A DNA stretch of 64,000 bases from Tubulanus polymorphus (lineage: Eukaryota > Nemertea > Palaeonemertea > Tubulaniformes > Tubulanidae), in the NCBI RefSeq assembly GCF_964204645.1, contig NC_134029.1, forward strand, positions 23,516,450 to 23,580,449, read 5' to 3'. A program made the position numbers and the translations under genes. The first letter of the stretch is position 1. The number at the start of each line of letters is the position of its first letter. Of the stretch, positions 40,301 to 51,000 are shown piece after piece. Below the pieces are notes generated by a model. That model was not told where the DNA came from and ran no database searches. It worked only from the letters and a program-made list of their open reading frames with translations.

Positions 40301-42159
40301 TTATTTTTGGTTTGAGTTGCGATCTAACCTTTAGTAACGACGGTATCAGGTTTAAACTGATCATTATATTTCGTTTTATATTCTGCCAACAATTTCGCCA
40401 TACACAAAATTGAATCATGGACGTTTGAATCACTAACATTCAAACGAACGATTTCACGTTGAACAATTTATTGTAGAGATTTGACGAACGAGTTTGATCC
40501 CGTTTTGAAACCTGATTCCGTCGGTAAAAGAGCTGATATGAAGCTTGCATATCGATCGGTTAAAAGCTACTGACAAAAATGTTTGATTGTAAACATTACT
40601 TTCTGAGGAGTAGTTTTTAAGATAGAAGAACTGTGATTCCTGCGCAATATTCTGTTTTTAAGGTGTTAGCTATAAATGCCACCGATGTGAGACAAGATCT
40701 ATGTTGATCTGATGATTTTGGTATAATCGCCTCTCATCGAGAACTAACATTCTAGAAAACAATGCTCAGCAACTTTTTTTCTATCCTAGCGCATGGCTTT
40801 TATTGTTCTTCAACCCTTTATTTTTATTTCTGGGCTTACATCACTTTAAGTGTCATTGCCGTTAATGCTGATATTCCATTTAACTGTGTTAAACTTCGGT
40901 TTTATGAATACATGTATGCCATTATATGTTATGTTATGCGTGTTGCAATTTTACCAAAAAAACTGATTTTGTTTTCATTGCTTGTTTCATAGTGTTAGCA
41001 ACGAGAATAATGTTGAACTAAGTTAAGTTGTTTTCTGCTATTTCGTAATCGTCATCGTCTGTAAAATCGTCACCAGCACCACCTGTCGGTATTGTGTTCG
41101 TTTTTATCGTGTTCACCATCGCTTTTCATCCCTGTACCGATTTCGAGGACAGGTATCTAGGCTATTGGATCCCGAATCGTTTACTCCTGGAGATCCCGAT
41201 GTAAACCATCCGAAAACTGACATTCTGTTACCGCCCGTTTGTAATCATTTTTTACTGATGACCTCCTCAGGATTCTTCCATTTTCTACGAGTATGAATAT
41301 TGGCATTAATTTATATTTACATTATTAACGAACGGTGTGTCACTTGAATAACACAATAAACATTGCTGAAAAGTAGAACTTTATGTTCGATAAAGTAAAC
41401 GGGGAAACGATGAAATACGATTTCGTTTTTATTATTTCCCATTCGTATCATTGAAAAACCTTCCAAATCAAATACTACCGCAAAAAGCTGACACTGTAAG
41501 TGTTAATGGCGGAGTTGTTTGATTACTATCAGATAGTGGATACATTTAACGAGCCTTCAATGGAAACTTCAAATTGATTTATTTGAGACCCGGAACAGCA
41601 GTGCTTATCTGGTGTGATTTCATTCCAAAATCTCAAGAAAATAAACCTCAATTTATCGAGATTTTGTAATTCATTCCCTTTTCGTTCGTTGTTGGATTTG
41701 GTTCAATGTTTGTTTTTGGCGTCTATTTGTTTGTATGTGTCTGCTATTATTGTGTGGTTTTTGCATGCCGTGTTTGTGACCACAGAGAAATATCATTCAC
41801 ACAAAAACTAAACGAAAACAAATCAACTGCTTCAAATCAATTCAAGGAAGCGAATAAACACCCATTATTCTAGCCAAGCCATAATTCTAATTTTCAGACA
41901 GTACACGGCGGATGGTTACATTCATGGCAAACAGCAGTCTTTGGGCAAAAGTTCCGGCGCCACAAAAAATGCGCTGATGCCGAACAAATCTCTCAATAAG
42001 AAAGACAGCCTGACTAACAGCACATTTGTCTACATGGACAACGACGGCAAAGAACATTCCCCGATGCGAGAACGCGAGCGTGAACGCGAACCAACTCAGC
42101 AGACGACCACACCCAGACGACAGCTACTTGTCACGTACATAATAACACAAGACGTCTAA
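31308..42159 (+). CDS. GnRH/corazonin/AKH-family peptide GPCR
   Basis: Coding exons are 31308-31925, 38131-38338, 39894-40182 and 41898-42159. All junctions have GT/AG signals and the phases close (0, 1, 2), giving about 458 residues. The first 73 residues are extracellular with sequons NES and NVS and no signal peptide. Seven membrane segments carry GN (90-91), LAIADL (115-120), the C146/C224 pair, DRC (170-172) in place of DRY, W196, CWTP (316-319) and NPLIY (356-360). The FGLYLSTYILVIISLDR stretch and the SNSAINPLIYGAFH stretch are typical of GnRH, corazonin and AKH receptors; I cannot tell which. A basic i3 loop and a cytoplasmic tail of about 98 residues with a Glu/Arg run complete it. 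It should bind a neuropeptide at the plasma membrane and signal through a G protein (probably Gq, inferred). An in-frame TAG at 31260 precedes ATG 31308. Extra upstream exons are possible. Confidence 0.88.
31926..38130 (+). other. GPCR intron 1 (6.2 kb)
   Basis: No nested gene is recognised. The longest open frame inside (33579-33166, minus, 137 codons) has no recognisable domain. A near-perfect hairpin lies at 37266-37320. Confidence 0.6.
37266..37320. repeat. Inverted repeat in GPCR intron 1
   Basis: Two arms of about 22 bases, ATTCATTATCTATGGATAAT onwards and its complement ending GGATAATGAAT, match at about 19 positions around an 11-base loop. It could be a hairpin remnant of a MITE. Confidence 0.6.
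38339..39893 (+). other. GPCR intron 2
   Basis: Holds the GC-rich hairpin at 38612-38649 and a TGACGTCA octamer at 39490-39497. Near 39286 a GGGGCCAGTTTCATAG-type word resembles the one near 50733 in a MATE intron, suggesting a shared dispersed repeat. No coding exon beyond the receptor exons is seen. Confidence 0.5.
38612..38649. repeat. GC-rich hairpin, SINE-like patch
   Basis: AACCCGCT and AGCGGGTT form a perfect 8-base stem around a 22-base GC-rich loop, in an otherwise AT-rich intron. On the minus strand GCGGGTTCGATG resembles a tRNA B box, so a tRNA-derived SINE fragment is possible. No complete tRNA fold is seen. Confidence 0.35.
40183..41897 (+). other. GPCR intron 3
   Basis: No nested gene is recognised. 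Reading through the donor at 40182 would add 27 codons and stop at 40262, giving a shorter cytoplasmic tail. Confidence 0.55.
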
Positions 42160-43191
42160 TATATACGATGTATAGATGTATATAGTCCCCGGCGGAAATT
42201 ATTAACTTTCTCTCCGTTTTTAATAATGGTTCTTGGCGTTTGCGTTATCGAGATCCCGGAATAAAACGTACGTATCCGATTGCGCATTTGTTGACAACTG
42301 CATCGGACAAAGTCTTAAAGCCCCCTTTTTGATAGAAATAAAAAGGATGGTATGTGCTATGTGCATTAAGTGATAGAATGAGAGTTTTTAACTCAGGTTT
42401 AGTGCACTCATTACGTCGAGCTACGTATGACTGTGGATTCTACCACGATTATATATGTACACCCGCTGACTGGTATCAGAGCACTTAGACGACTGAACTG
42501 GTTACATCAACTATATACAGGACTACACTAAGTAGAGTTAGTAGAATAAAAATGCCAATCGTTGCCTGTGTTCTTGCCGCGCCATCTATATTTATATTCT
42601 GCCATTAGTATTTTAATCGACGTTAAACGACGCCAACGTCTCCTCAAGACTCATAGCTCGATGAGACCGAAGTGACTGAATTCTCTGCTCTTTATTCTGA
42701 AAAACAGATGCACCGGACACGATTCGTGTATCGACAGTGATTCAACTGTTTTTGTTATATATTTCTATAAAACGATCATTTCATTTTACTGTTGTGGGCG
42801 GTAGAAAACGTGATAATTATCAAGTACCGAGATTGGATCGGACTTAAATCGAGTTTGTATTTCGAAACGCATCTGCGATCAATCATCGGAAATGTATTAG
42901 ATATATAGATATAAGTATAAGCGTATTCATCAATATTGTGTGTGTTTGCGTGCGTGTGATCTGTCTTGTGGGCCGCAGAATTTTACGAACCTCGGTTCTG
43001 TGGTGGAGCATGGTATCCGATGTCAGTCATCTTCGTCGCTGGAAACTAATCTATCAGGTAGCTACCCCGCCTAGTTATCGAGATCGCTAGATTGCAAGTT
43101 AATATACGCCTTGAAAATAGATAATATATACACACTGCTTGGTATTATCGACAATGAATGATATTATATAAATAATAAGATATCAAGGGTC

Positions 43192-43197
43192 AATAAA
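43192..43197 (+). terminator. Poly(A) signal of the GPCR gene
   Basis: AATAAA about 1.0 kb after the TAA at 42157. It is the first clear signal I see in an AT-rich 3' region, and a GT-rich patch precedes it. Confidence 0.5.
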
Positions 43198-43221
43198 GTT
43201 ATTTTGAATTTGAATATATCG

Positions 43222-43443
43222 ATAATTGAATTGAATTGACCCAACTGGCCCAAATATCGATGACGTAGTGCACATTCATTCACACAATATTCTAATTTTT
43301 GTAAAGATTTCATACAAATTCATTAAATAAATAAGGTAGTTATCAAATTTGATAATTAATAAAATAAGCGCCAATTTTCGCAATTGTTATTGATATTTTG
43401 AAACGCCGATGTTGATGACGTAGTGCACATGTAGTAGTACCCC
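43222..43443 (-). repeat. Dispersed repeat, copy 2 (inverted relative to copy 1)
   Basis: The reverse complement aligns with 3811-4120 from GGGGTACT through both GTGCACTACGTCATC blocks to CAATTCAATTCAATTAT. It is about 90 bases shorter, mostly between the two blocks. It lies just past the receptor poly(A) signal. Confidence 0.7.
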
Positions 43444-44865
43444 TTGAATAAGCCATACACTAGTAGTTGTCACTGTATCGAAACTGTTTTGTAAAGGTGT
43501 TTACCGCGTCCAAAATAATCGCTACAGTCCCTCATTAACAGGAAACGACGGGTTTGTCTTTTTTGATTATTTTTCCTACCGGTAACCGTGATTAAGAAAA
43601 TATACGAGTATTTATGTTGTATGTCTGTTAACGCAGTAACTGACTGTCTGGTTATATTGCCTTATCAGCATTGTTAAAACTGTTACGGAAAAATTTCAAA
43701 TATGACTATTACGTATCTATATTTTGTGTAGCCTGTATATAGATTAAATACATTTAACTCTGTCTCAAAATTCTATTTTAATCCGGTGCGAGGTTGTTCG
43801 TCATCAAAAATAATGACTAGAATTGTCTATGAATTTTTGATTCCATGTAAGAAATAAAAGTCTTTCATGAATAAAATATCGATTTTAACCGCTGAGGCTA
43901 AAATGGATCTGACCTTATCAGTTCGTTTGAGCTTATATTTAGAACTTTCATGGTAGAAATTGGATAGGGGCCACATTTTACTTTTCAACATTTTTTCATT
44001 TTCACATTGATTAGAAAATCAAAATACGAATCATCAGTTTAGTTAATATATATTACCCAACCAGACTTGAACTTCATTTAACGAGCGTTTTTTGTTTTTT
44101 ATTTTCATAATATCTTCACTGCTCTATTATCATAAATGAAATTATACGAGGAATGATATTGTTAACTGTTGACATATCTATTTTGTGAAATAAAGAAAAG
44201 TGTGTTTTATAAAAAGAAAAGATTTTAGTTGTCGTATCGGTCAATGCTTATATCCCGACGTGTGGGCGACGCTGTACATGCCGAGAATGCATTCATACAG
44301 GGAATCACATACATCATTGTTAATGTTCGCACCGAACGATCTGTTTTGACAGCACTATATTGAACGATGTTAAAAAAAGAGCGTGGTGATGTGTCCGATT
44401 TTTTTGTGCACAGCCCCGAACGAATTGCATTTATTAATCTCCGTTAGCTCCGAACGACTCGCATGCCAGAATTTAGAACCACCCTCTTACCGGTTGACAG
44501 CTCTGTAGTACAACGACTGTACAACACAAGCACGATTCGCAGGTACAGGGAAAAATTATCCACGCATAAGACGTTGCAAACAAGGTTTTTCATTTCAGTT
44601 CACTGTCATTACGATACCTCCAAAAATGCCTTTGGTAAATGTGTCAGGCTGGGATTTTCGAAAATACTTGTTGCCTGGCGAACTTCGGTTATCGCAGTTA
44701 GACGACGAATGAAGTGAAATTGCGTGTCAGTAAATCGGAACAGTGGTCCCAAAATAGTCGACTACGGAAGATCTACGTAGAGCCTAGATTTATGGAAAAG
44801 ATTTTCTAAAACAACTTATCTAAAACGACTCGCACGAACACAAACTGCGGTTGACAATAAAACGT
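43444..44865. other. Spacer between convergent genes
   Basis: No gene is recognised between the end of the plus-strand GPCR gene and the minus-strand peptide gene. A further AATAAA on the plus strand near 43852 could be an alternative poly(A) site. An 84-codon open frame at 44463-44717 has no domain. Confidence 0.5.
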
Positions 44866-44871
44866 TTTATT
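44866..44871 (-). terminator. Poly(A) signal of the secreted-peptide gene
   Basis: AATAAA on the minus strand, about 27 bases after the TAA at 44900-44898. The close fit supports the last exon of the peptide gene. Confidence 0.5.
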
Positions 44872-44897
44872 TATCTAGATTTCCATGTTGAGCCTGC

Positions 44898-45610
44898 TTA
44901 CATAGTGAAGTCTAAGGTCAACAAAAGAACTGAGTACATGTGGAACTTTCAACTTCATTATCCTCAACTACCCAAAATAAAGATACAAAATATGTTTAGT
45001 ATAACTATGCATGAGCTCTAGTATTGAGGCTCGTTTCATTAAACGATTTTTGTTAAAGTGTAAATTCACGAGACAACGTAGTTTGAAATTACGAAGCATA
45101 TGATAAATTTATTCAAATAAACACTTACCAAAACCGCACCACCATTTTAGTTTACCAGGTTTACCCGATTTAGCAGGCACATTTGTCTTGTCTACAATAT
45201 ACATATTCATAGTAAAGTGTTTTTTTCTATTTCTTTTCATAATCATTTATAGTTCGTAATGCGTGTGGCAAAATGCATTATCCAAATGGAATCCAATAAA
45301 TCGTATAAACGAATGAAATCAGTTTAGCGTTTGCTATTTGCTGACTTTCAGGTTAAGAAAGACGTCAAAGTTTTCTATTCATTTCTTATTTTCCAATGTT
45401 TTGTGATATTTCTTTACGTTTTGAGAAATCAGAAAATGATTTTGTTTTTGTCTGAGTTAGTCGAAAGTCCGAGGACAGGTTTACTGTTATATTTCTTTCC
45501 ATGGCCCAGACGTCGTACGGTTTCTTACCTGGTTTTTTACCGTTCACTGGCGTCATTGAACAGACGACAAGACACAGCGACACCAATAAAACAAAGTGTA
45601 AGCTTTTCAT
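44898..45610 (-). CDS. Small secreted cationic peptide precursor (unrecognised)
   Basis: Coding exons are 45610-45529, 45191-45129 and 44911-44898. They have strong signals: acceptor ATGATTTCAG before the ATG, donor CCAG/GTAAGA, acceptor TATTGTAG, donor TTTTG/GTAAGTG, acceptor TTGACCTTAG. Both coding junctions are phase 1 and give about 52 residues. A 5' UTR exon probably ends at 45715 (GAAG/GTACGTAC). The first ~24 residues form a classic signal peptide with a hydrophobic core VLLVSLCLVVC. The remaining ~28 are Lys-rich (net about +5) and end in KWWCGFDFTM with one Cys. There is no amidation Gly and no clean dibasic cleavage pair before the C-terminus. It could be a hormone-like, antimicrobial or structural secreted peptide; I recognise no family. 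The last exon is the least certain. If the first intron were kept, the frame would run to 74 residues with two N-glycosylation sites. Confidence 0.5.
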
Positions 45611-46134
45611 CTGAAATCATGAAATTGCGTGTAGGAACTGATAAATATTCTCATGCAAATAGTTTCGAGGAAATTAAACGACATTTGAAAATTGTCTACA
45701 AATAATGTACGTACCTTCGAAATTGAGAGTTTCCTTACACAGTGAGGATCAATGAGGGCTGTCATTGAATGAAGTCAAACTTGTAAAAGCACCCGCTTAA
45801 ATTCATTAGTAAAACGATTAATTAGTTAAGATTCAACAGCTGTTTATCTGCTGATAACAACATAAGAAACACAAACCATCATTAGTTGTCATTAATAATG
45901 AAAATAGTTGCACGACTTTGATAGCTATTAATCAGAATTATCATAATCAATGGCGTCGGATTCAATCGAAAATATGCTTTCGACGACATTTTTCGTGATT
46001 TTTTTTCATCGATCGATTAATCGTTTTTAACCGATATCTGAGCTAAAACTGATTAACAAAGATGATTGGTTGTAAACTAAACTATACACCCGATACAATA
46101 ATAAGATCGTTTTTCATTCGTTCGTCATCTCGCA
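45611..46134. promoter_or_regulatory. Shared 5' region between divergent peptide and GPCR genes
   Basis: This interval contains the short 5' UTR intron (45714-45611) of the peptide gene on the minus strand. It also holds all upstream sequence of the intronless GPCR on the plus strand. At most about 420 bases separate the probable 5' UTR exon end from the GPCR ATG, so promoter elements are likely shared or adjacent. The sequence is AT-rich with several ATTAATT/TTAATCG homeodomain-type words. I see no clear TATA box. Confidence 0.4.
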
Positions 46135-47094
46135 ATGTCAAATCAAACAAGTCGCCTACTCACATTCCACTATAGCTACACATCAGCGCTAGTTCAGTTT
46201 ATTTTCCCAAAACGACCATGGAATGATGTGACGCCGTTTATGTTTTTTCTACCGATCGTGTTTCTATTTGGTTTCGTAGGTAACACGATGAGTTTTTGTG
46301 TCATGCTTACTTCTACAATGCGCCGACGTAGTTTCAGTGTATATTTACTAGTCTGTTCGGTATACGACACCGTTAAACTAACTGTTTATCTGTTTAGTTG
46401 GATAAATCTCATATCATTTCAAGTAAACGCCGAGCTCGTGTTCACCCTAGATTCGCGAACTTTGTGCGTTATCCTCGAATTCTACCACGATCTGGGAGTG
46501 TTAGCAAGTACGTGGACGATCGTCGCTTTGACCCTTGAGAGGCTTATCATCGTCGTATTTCCCTTAAAAGCGCCTATTTTTGGTAACAGGCGAGCTGCAA
46601 AGTTAGCCAGTTTCGCAATTTTTGTGGGTAGTTTTTTTACGGCTACAGGCAGCAGTTTGATCGTCAACTATAACCCGCGAAACGGCTGTTTTATCTCTGA
46701 ATTTACGAGAAACATCGACTACGCCCATGCGGCCATCGTTTACTTCATTTTACCAATTCTTATCATCGTAATCTGCAATCTAGCAATAGTTATATCGCTT
46801 CGTAAAAGTGTAGACATCGGCACAGGCGGAAATAAAGATATGAACACGATTCGTGTTACGAAAGTGATGATTATTGTCAGTATGTTGTTAGTATTGACGC
46901 TATTTCCCTGGGCGGTCACGATTACGTTGTTCGTGTTTTGGTCGTCGTTAAGAATTGATTTTTCACTCGCAGATGATATCGGCTCAATAATCGGCTCGGT
47001 GAATTATGCTATAAATTTTTATGTTTATTTGTCTGGAAATGAAATTCGTCAAGCTACACTCGATCTTCTGCGCTGTCACAGTAAAACTATCTGA
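46135..47094 (+). CDS. Intronless class A GPCR (orphan, peptide-receptor-like)
   Basis: A single 319-residue frame starting at ATG 46135 with an N-terminal sequon (NQT). Seven membrane segments are visible. Landmarks are GN in TM1 (49-50), the C111/C185 disulfide pair, ERL (135-137) in place of DRY, the TM5 proline P207, LFPWA (256-260) at the CWxP position and NFYVY (294-298) in place of NPxxY. The C-tail is very short (about 20 residues). The family is rhodopsin class A, closest in style to the expanded FMRFamide-receptor-like groups of invertebrates; I cannot name a ligand. Absence of introns suggests a retrocopy origin, common in such families. It is divergent from the small peptide gene at 44.9-45.7 kb. 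Confidence 0.88.
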   Translation: MSNQTSRLLTFHYSYTSALVQFIFPKRPWNDVTPFMFFLPIVFLFGFVGNTMSFCVMLTSTMRRRSFSVYLLVCSVYDTVKLTVYLFSWINLISFQVNAELVFTLDSRTLCVILEFYHDLGVLASTWTIVALTLERLIIVVFPLKAPIFGNRRAAKLASFAIFVGSFFTATGSSLIVNYNPRNGCFISEFTRNIDYAHAAIVYFILPILIIVICNLAIVISLRKSVDIGTGGNKDMNTIRVTKVMIIVSMLLVLTLFPWAVTITLFVFWSSLRIDFSLADDIGSIIGSVNYAINFYVYLSGNEIRQATLDLLRCHSKTI

Positions 47095-47359
47095 AACGAT
47101 TTCAATTAATTCGTGTTTAAATGTTGTCCGTATAGACCTCGAATCGAACCGGGTCGATGAGAAAGTTTTTTATTGTGTTCTGACTGACTTTTTTTATCGA
47201 TGGAATCAACTCAATATTGATCACCATCTTCGATACATGAATCGATAAAACCAATACGAAATATTGATAAATTGATGATAGATTTTTAATGAAACAAAAA
47301 TGAAATTTCTCGAATACTCGGCGAACGCTCATCCCCGTAATTTGAGGAATCGTCTCTGA

Positions 47360-47365
47360 AATAAA
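47360..47365 (+). terminator. Poly(A) signal of the intronless GPCR
   Basis: AATAAA about 266 bases after the TGA at 47092-47094. Confidence 0.5.
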
Positions 47366-48014
47366 ATCTTTGTCAAATGATTCTACATCCTACATACGAC
47401 GCGTCCTTGAATTTAACGACGAAGGCGTCTACCTTCTCCATCCCATCGTTGTTGATGGTCCTGACTTCAGCGATTGTCGACAACCTCGTTGAAACATCAA
47501 AACAACATCCACATTTGATTATTTAACATATCTGTATTTATAAATATAAATATGTATTTACATATGAATATATCTCCACTTTATAATGCATAAAATACAT
47601 CTTTTCAAGAGGCCACAATTTTCGTTTAATCTACATTACTCCATCTTCACCCGACAAGGGATTCGAACCCATTACGCTAAAGCCGTTCCCCGAACCCCTT
47701 GACCTCTCGAGTCGTTGGAGTCGTTACCAGAATCCGGTCGCAAATCGATATATGATGTCATGTGCAACAGCGCCAGTAATGAAATCACGCTTCGTGAGGC
47801 CAGGGAGCTGGTGGAAGCGAGTTCGGGAGTGATATCGGACCCCTGGCAAGCAAGGATGACATTTCTCAGACAGAGAGCAAACAACTGTATGACAAATTCC
47901 CTATCAAATAGACCTTTCATCTACAGTCTCAAGAAATACTTCCCCAGCGGACAAACTCTAAACTCTCAATCCATATTCTAAGATCAAAATATCATTTTGA
48001 AAAATCTCTCACAA
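47366..48014. other. Spacer with possible MATE 3' UTR and SINE-like sequence
   Basis: On the minus strand an ATTAAA (47630-47625) about 385 bases past the MATE stop could end that transcript. If so, most of this interval is its 3' UTR. Overlapping open frames of 82-88 codons on both strands (47672-47981) have no recognisable domain. The plus-strand one is not bounded by a good acceptor. Confidence 0.4.
47645..47720 (-). repeat. tRNA-like B box, SINE fragment candidate
   Basis: On the minus strand GGGTTCGAATCCC (complement at about 47658-47670) is a near-perfect Pol III B box inside a partial T-arm. No convincing A box or D-arm is seen upstream. Similar B boxes occur at 60880-60892 and 63508-63520, all in 3' or 5' flanks of genes. 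Confidence 0.35.
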
Positions 48015-51000
48015 TTATACCGGTGATATTGAGGGTGAAATTGTTGGTATAGAGCTGTTACAATAGGGAAACCCTTTTACTGGTTCTGGTAATGTGCCGT
48101 TATTTGTTAACGGAATACACCTTTCAATTTGGAATATGAACCGGGTATAAATTGATAGACCGAGGCATAATAGAATCAATAACATGGTCAAACAGCGTTT
48201 GAATAAAAGTGGCCTCAAATTCGGTTTATCTTCAACTGGTTTGATTTGCTCTTCAATTTGTTCTTCCTCCACGATCAGACTTCGTTGACTGCCGTGATAG
48301 CGCGACGGAAATGACATCTTTCTTCGTCTGCGGCGACGTTTCTTTCGCTGTGGTACGTTCGTCGGGACCAAACCTTAAAACACAAGATCAAATTGGAAAT
48401 TCAACGCACAAATAACCCTGAATAAACATGATCGAATAAGAAAACTTCTCATCTAAACAAGAAACATAAGCCGTGATCACACGCGTGATCACACCGGGAT
48501 GACAATTGGGTCCGAGTCTGTTTAAACCGGGCAAAAATTTGGCCCGACCAAAGACGTCAGACAAGGCCGGAGCCAGATTTAGTATCGAGTCAGTGATTTG
48601 AACGCGCTCTCTGATTAGCATGAGCTAAATTTGACTCGGGCCTGATTCGCGCCAATTTGATTCTGGCCAAATCGTGTCGGTGAGATAGCGGCTATACTGT
48701 TATCCCGCTGATATTGCCTATACTCAAACGACCGAAACGAAGGAAATGGAAAATATTCATTTGTGGAATAAAATCATGATGAAAGTATCAATGCAATTCT
48801 ATACTGACTGGTTGTTTCATCGGCGCTTGTATAATCAGTAAAAGAAGTGTAATCGGTTTCGGACATCTCCACGTGTTTATGAGTTTCTACCAATGGAGGA
48901 GGCGGTGGTGTCTCATCTGGATCATTCAACCCAGCGTTAATCATCGCCTGAAATATAAGAGACAAATATCTCATTAGGAATGAGAATCGTGTAAGAAAAA
49001 AATACAGTCGGATATACACGATACACAGAATTTGACAAAGGGTTTAATGCTTAACAGTCAGAAAACACTATTCATACAAGGTTAATATTGAGCACACTTA
49101 CCTTTGAAACTTGCTCGTCCCAATTGGTTCTGAACAGCAAAATAGTAAAACACAAAGCTTCAAATGCAATACCGACAAAAAGTCCCCACCATATACCTGC
49201 AAATAAAACAAATATATATATAATATATAAATAAAAAATTGAAGACGATCAACGCTCGAGATCGACAAAGACGCAGCAATGGACGCGATTTCAGTAGCGA
49301 TTTCAGATTTTCAATGCATACCGAACGACCCCCCCCCTTCTGATAAGTTCCATCTGCCATTCACGACGAACGCTCGTTTCACTGACATAAAAACGTTGGA
49401 TATTTGACTAATGGAAAAATTAGTTGAAAATGTGCCCTTACGTTATCAACAGTACCCTTTTTCTTTGACTTTAACCTATACCCGCAACTGGTAAGGCACG
49501 TGCATGAAACTCGCGTGACTTTCGAGTTCAATTCAACCATTATATCGCACAACCTTAATTCCCTAGAATTATAGGTTGATATCATAAATACCTTCTGCTG
49601 TTCTCGTTATGAACAACAGCGTGATTCCGATCGGTAAGGCAATCACAACATACGCGAAACTGATGATAAACGCACCGATGCCTTGTCTAGCACACCCTCG
49701 TAAAACTCCAGCCACTACACCCTGCGAATACAACGAAAACGTATCGTAAATATAAATCAGGCCTTACTGGGGTGGACTGATGTTTTTACGAGGTTTCGAA
49801 AATGTGGGCGTTAGACTTACTGCAACCGAATCAAAAATTGTAAAACCAGCAAGAATCGGTAATATACCGGCCGCTGTCTCTATCACTTCGCTTAAACATA
49901 GATAAATACATGTATATCATAATGATGAGGCTGAGATCATGATATGGATGGAAGTATATTTTACTCAATTATTTGTCTACCTTTCATTCGTGAATACTGC
50001 TGGTAAGTAATGGCGCAGTGTAACCAACAAAACGCTCATTGTTAATGCAGTGAATACTGAAATGATATCACAATAAATAAAAGCATGACCACATCGTAAC
50101 ATCGTAACATATATCACATATCTGACGAGATTTTTGTCAAGGATATTCGGGCTTTTATACATTGATGTTATTGAACAACTTACAAACCAATGTGGTGCAA
50201 GTAATACTAGTTCTTTTCGCTGATAAGCCATTACCACTTCCGAGGAACTGTCCTGTACGTATATTAGCCGCGATTGAAAACCCAAGTGGGATCTGTGGAT
50301 TATAGTATTGTAATAATTTGTTACAAACATAATATGTCAACAAAAGAATTGAGTTTAAAATTGGGTTGAGTCATAGTTGAGATTATGCTAGAAAAGATTC
50401 GAGTGAACTTCTTACCATATAGGCCAGACCCTCTATTTGAAAGACAATAGTCTGCGCGTCAAGTTCAATGACACCAACTAATCCTAAAAGATAAGATATA
50501 AGACATTTTTCATACCTCTACAGGGCCATATTTACACAAACTTTAGTGAAAGTGTCCTTGATTATCAGCACCTTATCAAAGATTTTACTGACAAGCATTT
50601 TGTAATTGCGCTCCCCATTAAATTATATTTTAGATTAAATCAATACCCGTCTATTTCGTACTACATTCATAAAAGGTAACGCACACGGCCAGACAGTAAC
50701 ATGACAACAAGCACGGCTCCAGGGGCCGGATTCCATATTCCAAGGCTTTGACTTAAGACCTGTCTAAGACCATCTAAGTTATATCTGCGAGCAATTATCT
50801 GAACAGATAATTGCTCGTAGGTTTTATATAGCCACAACTTGAGACAAATTTTAAAGATTAAAGACCACTTTTCGACCTGTCTCGAGAGTGGAGCAGGAAC
50901 CAGGTAACGCCTGGTGCCTTGTCATTAATAGCCGAACGGACACGAGATCATTTACGCGTTCGCACGTGTGTCCAATAGCTATAATGACTGCAATTCACGA

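Noticed and set aside
47672-47981. Overlapping 82-88-codon frames on both strands after the GPCR
   Set aside because: No acceptor for the plus frame and no homology; probably MATE 3' UTR with SINE-like sequence.
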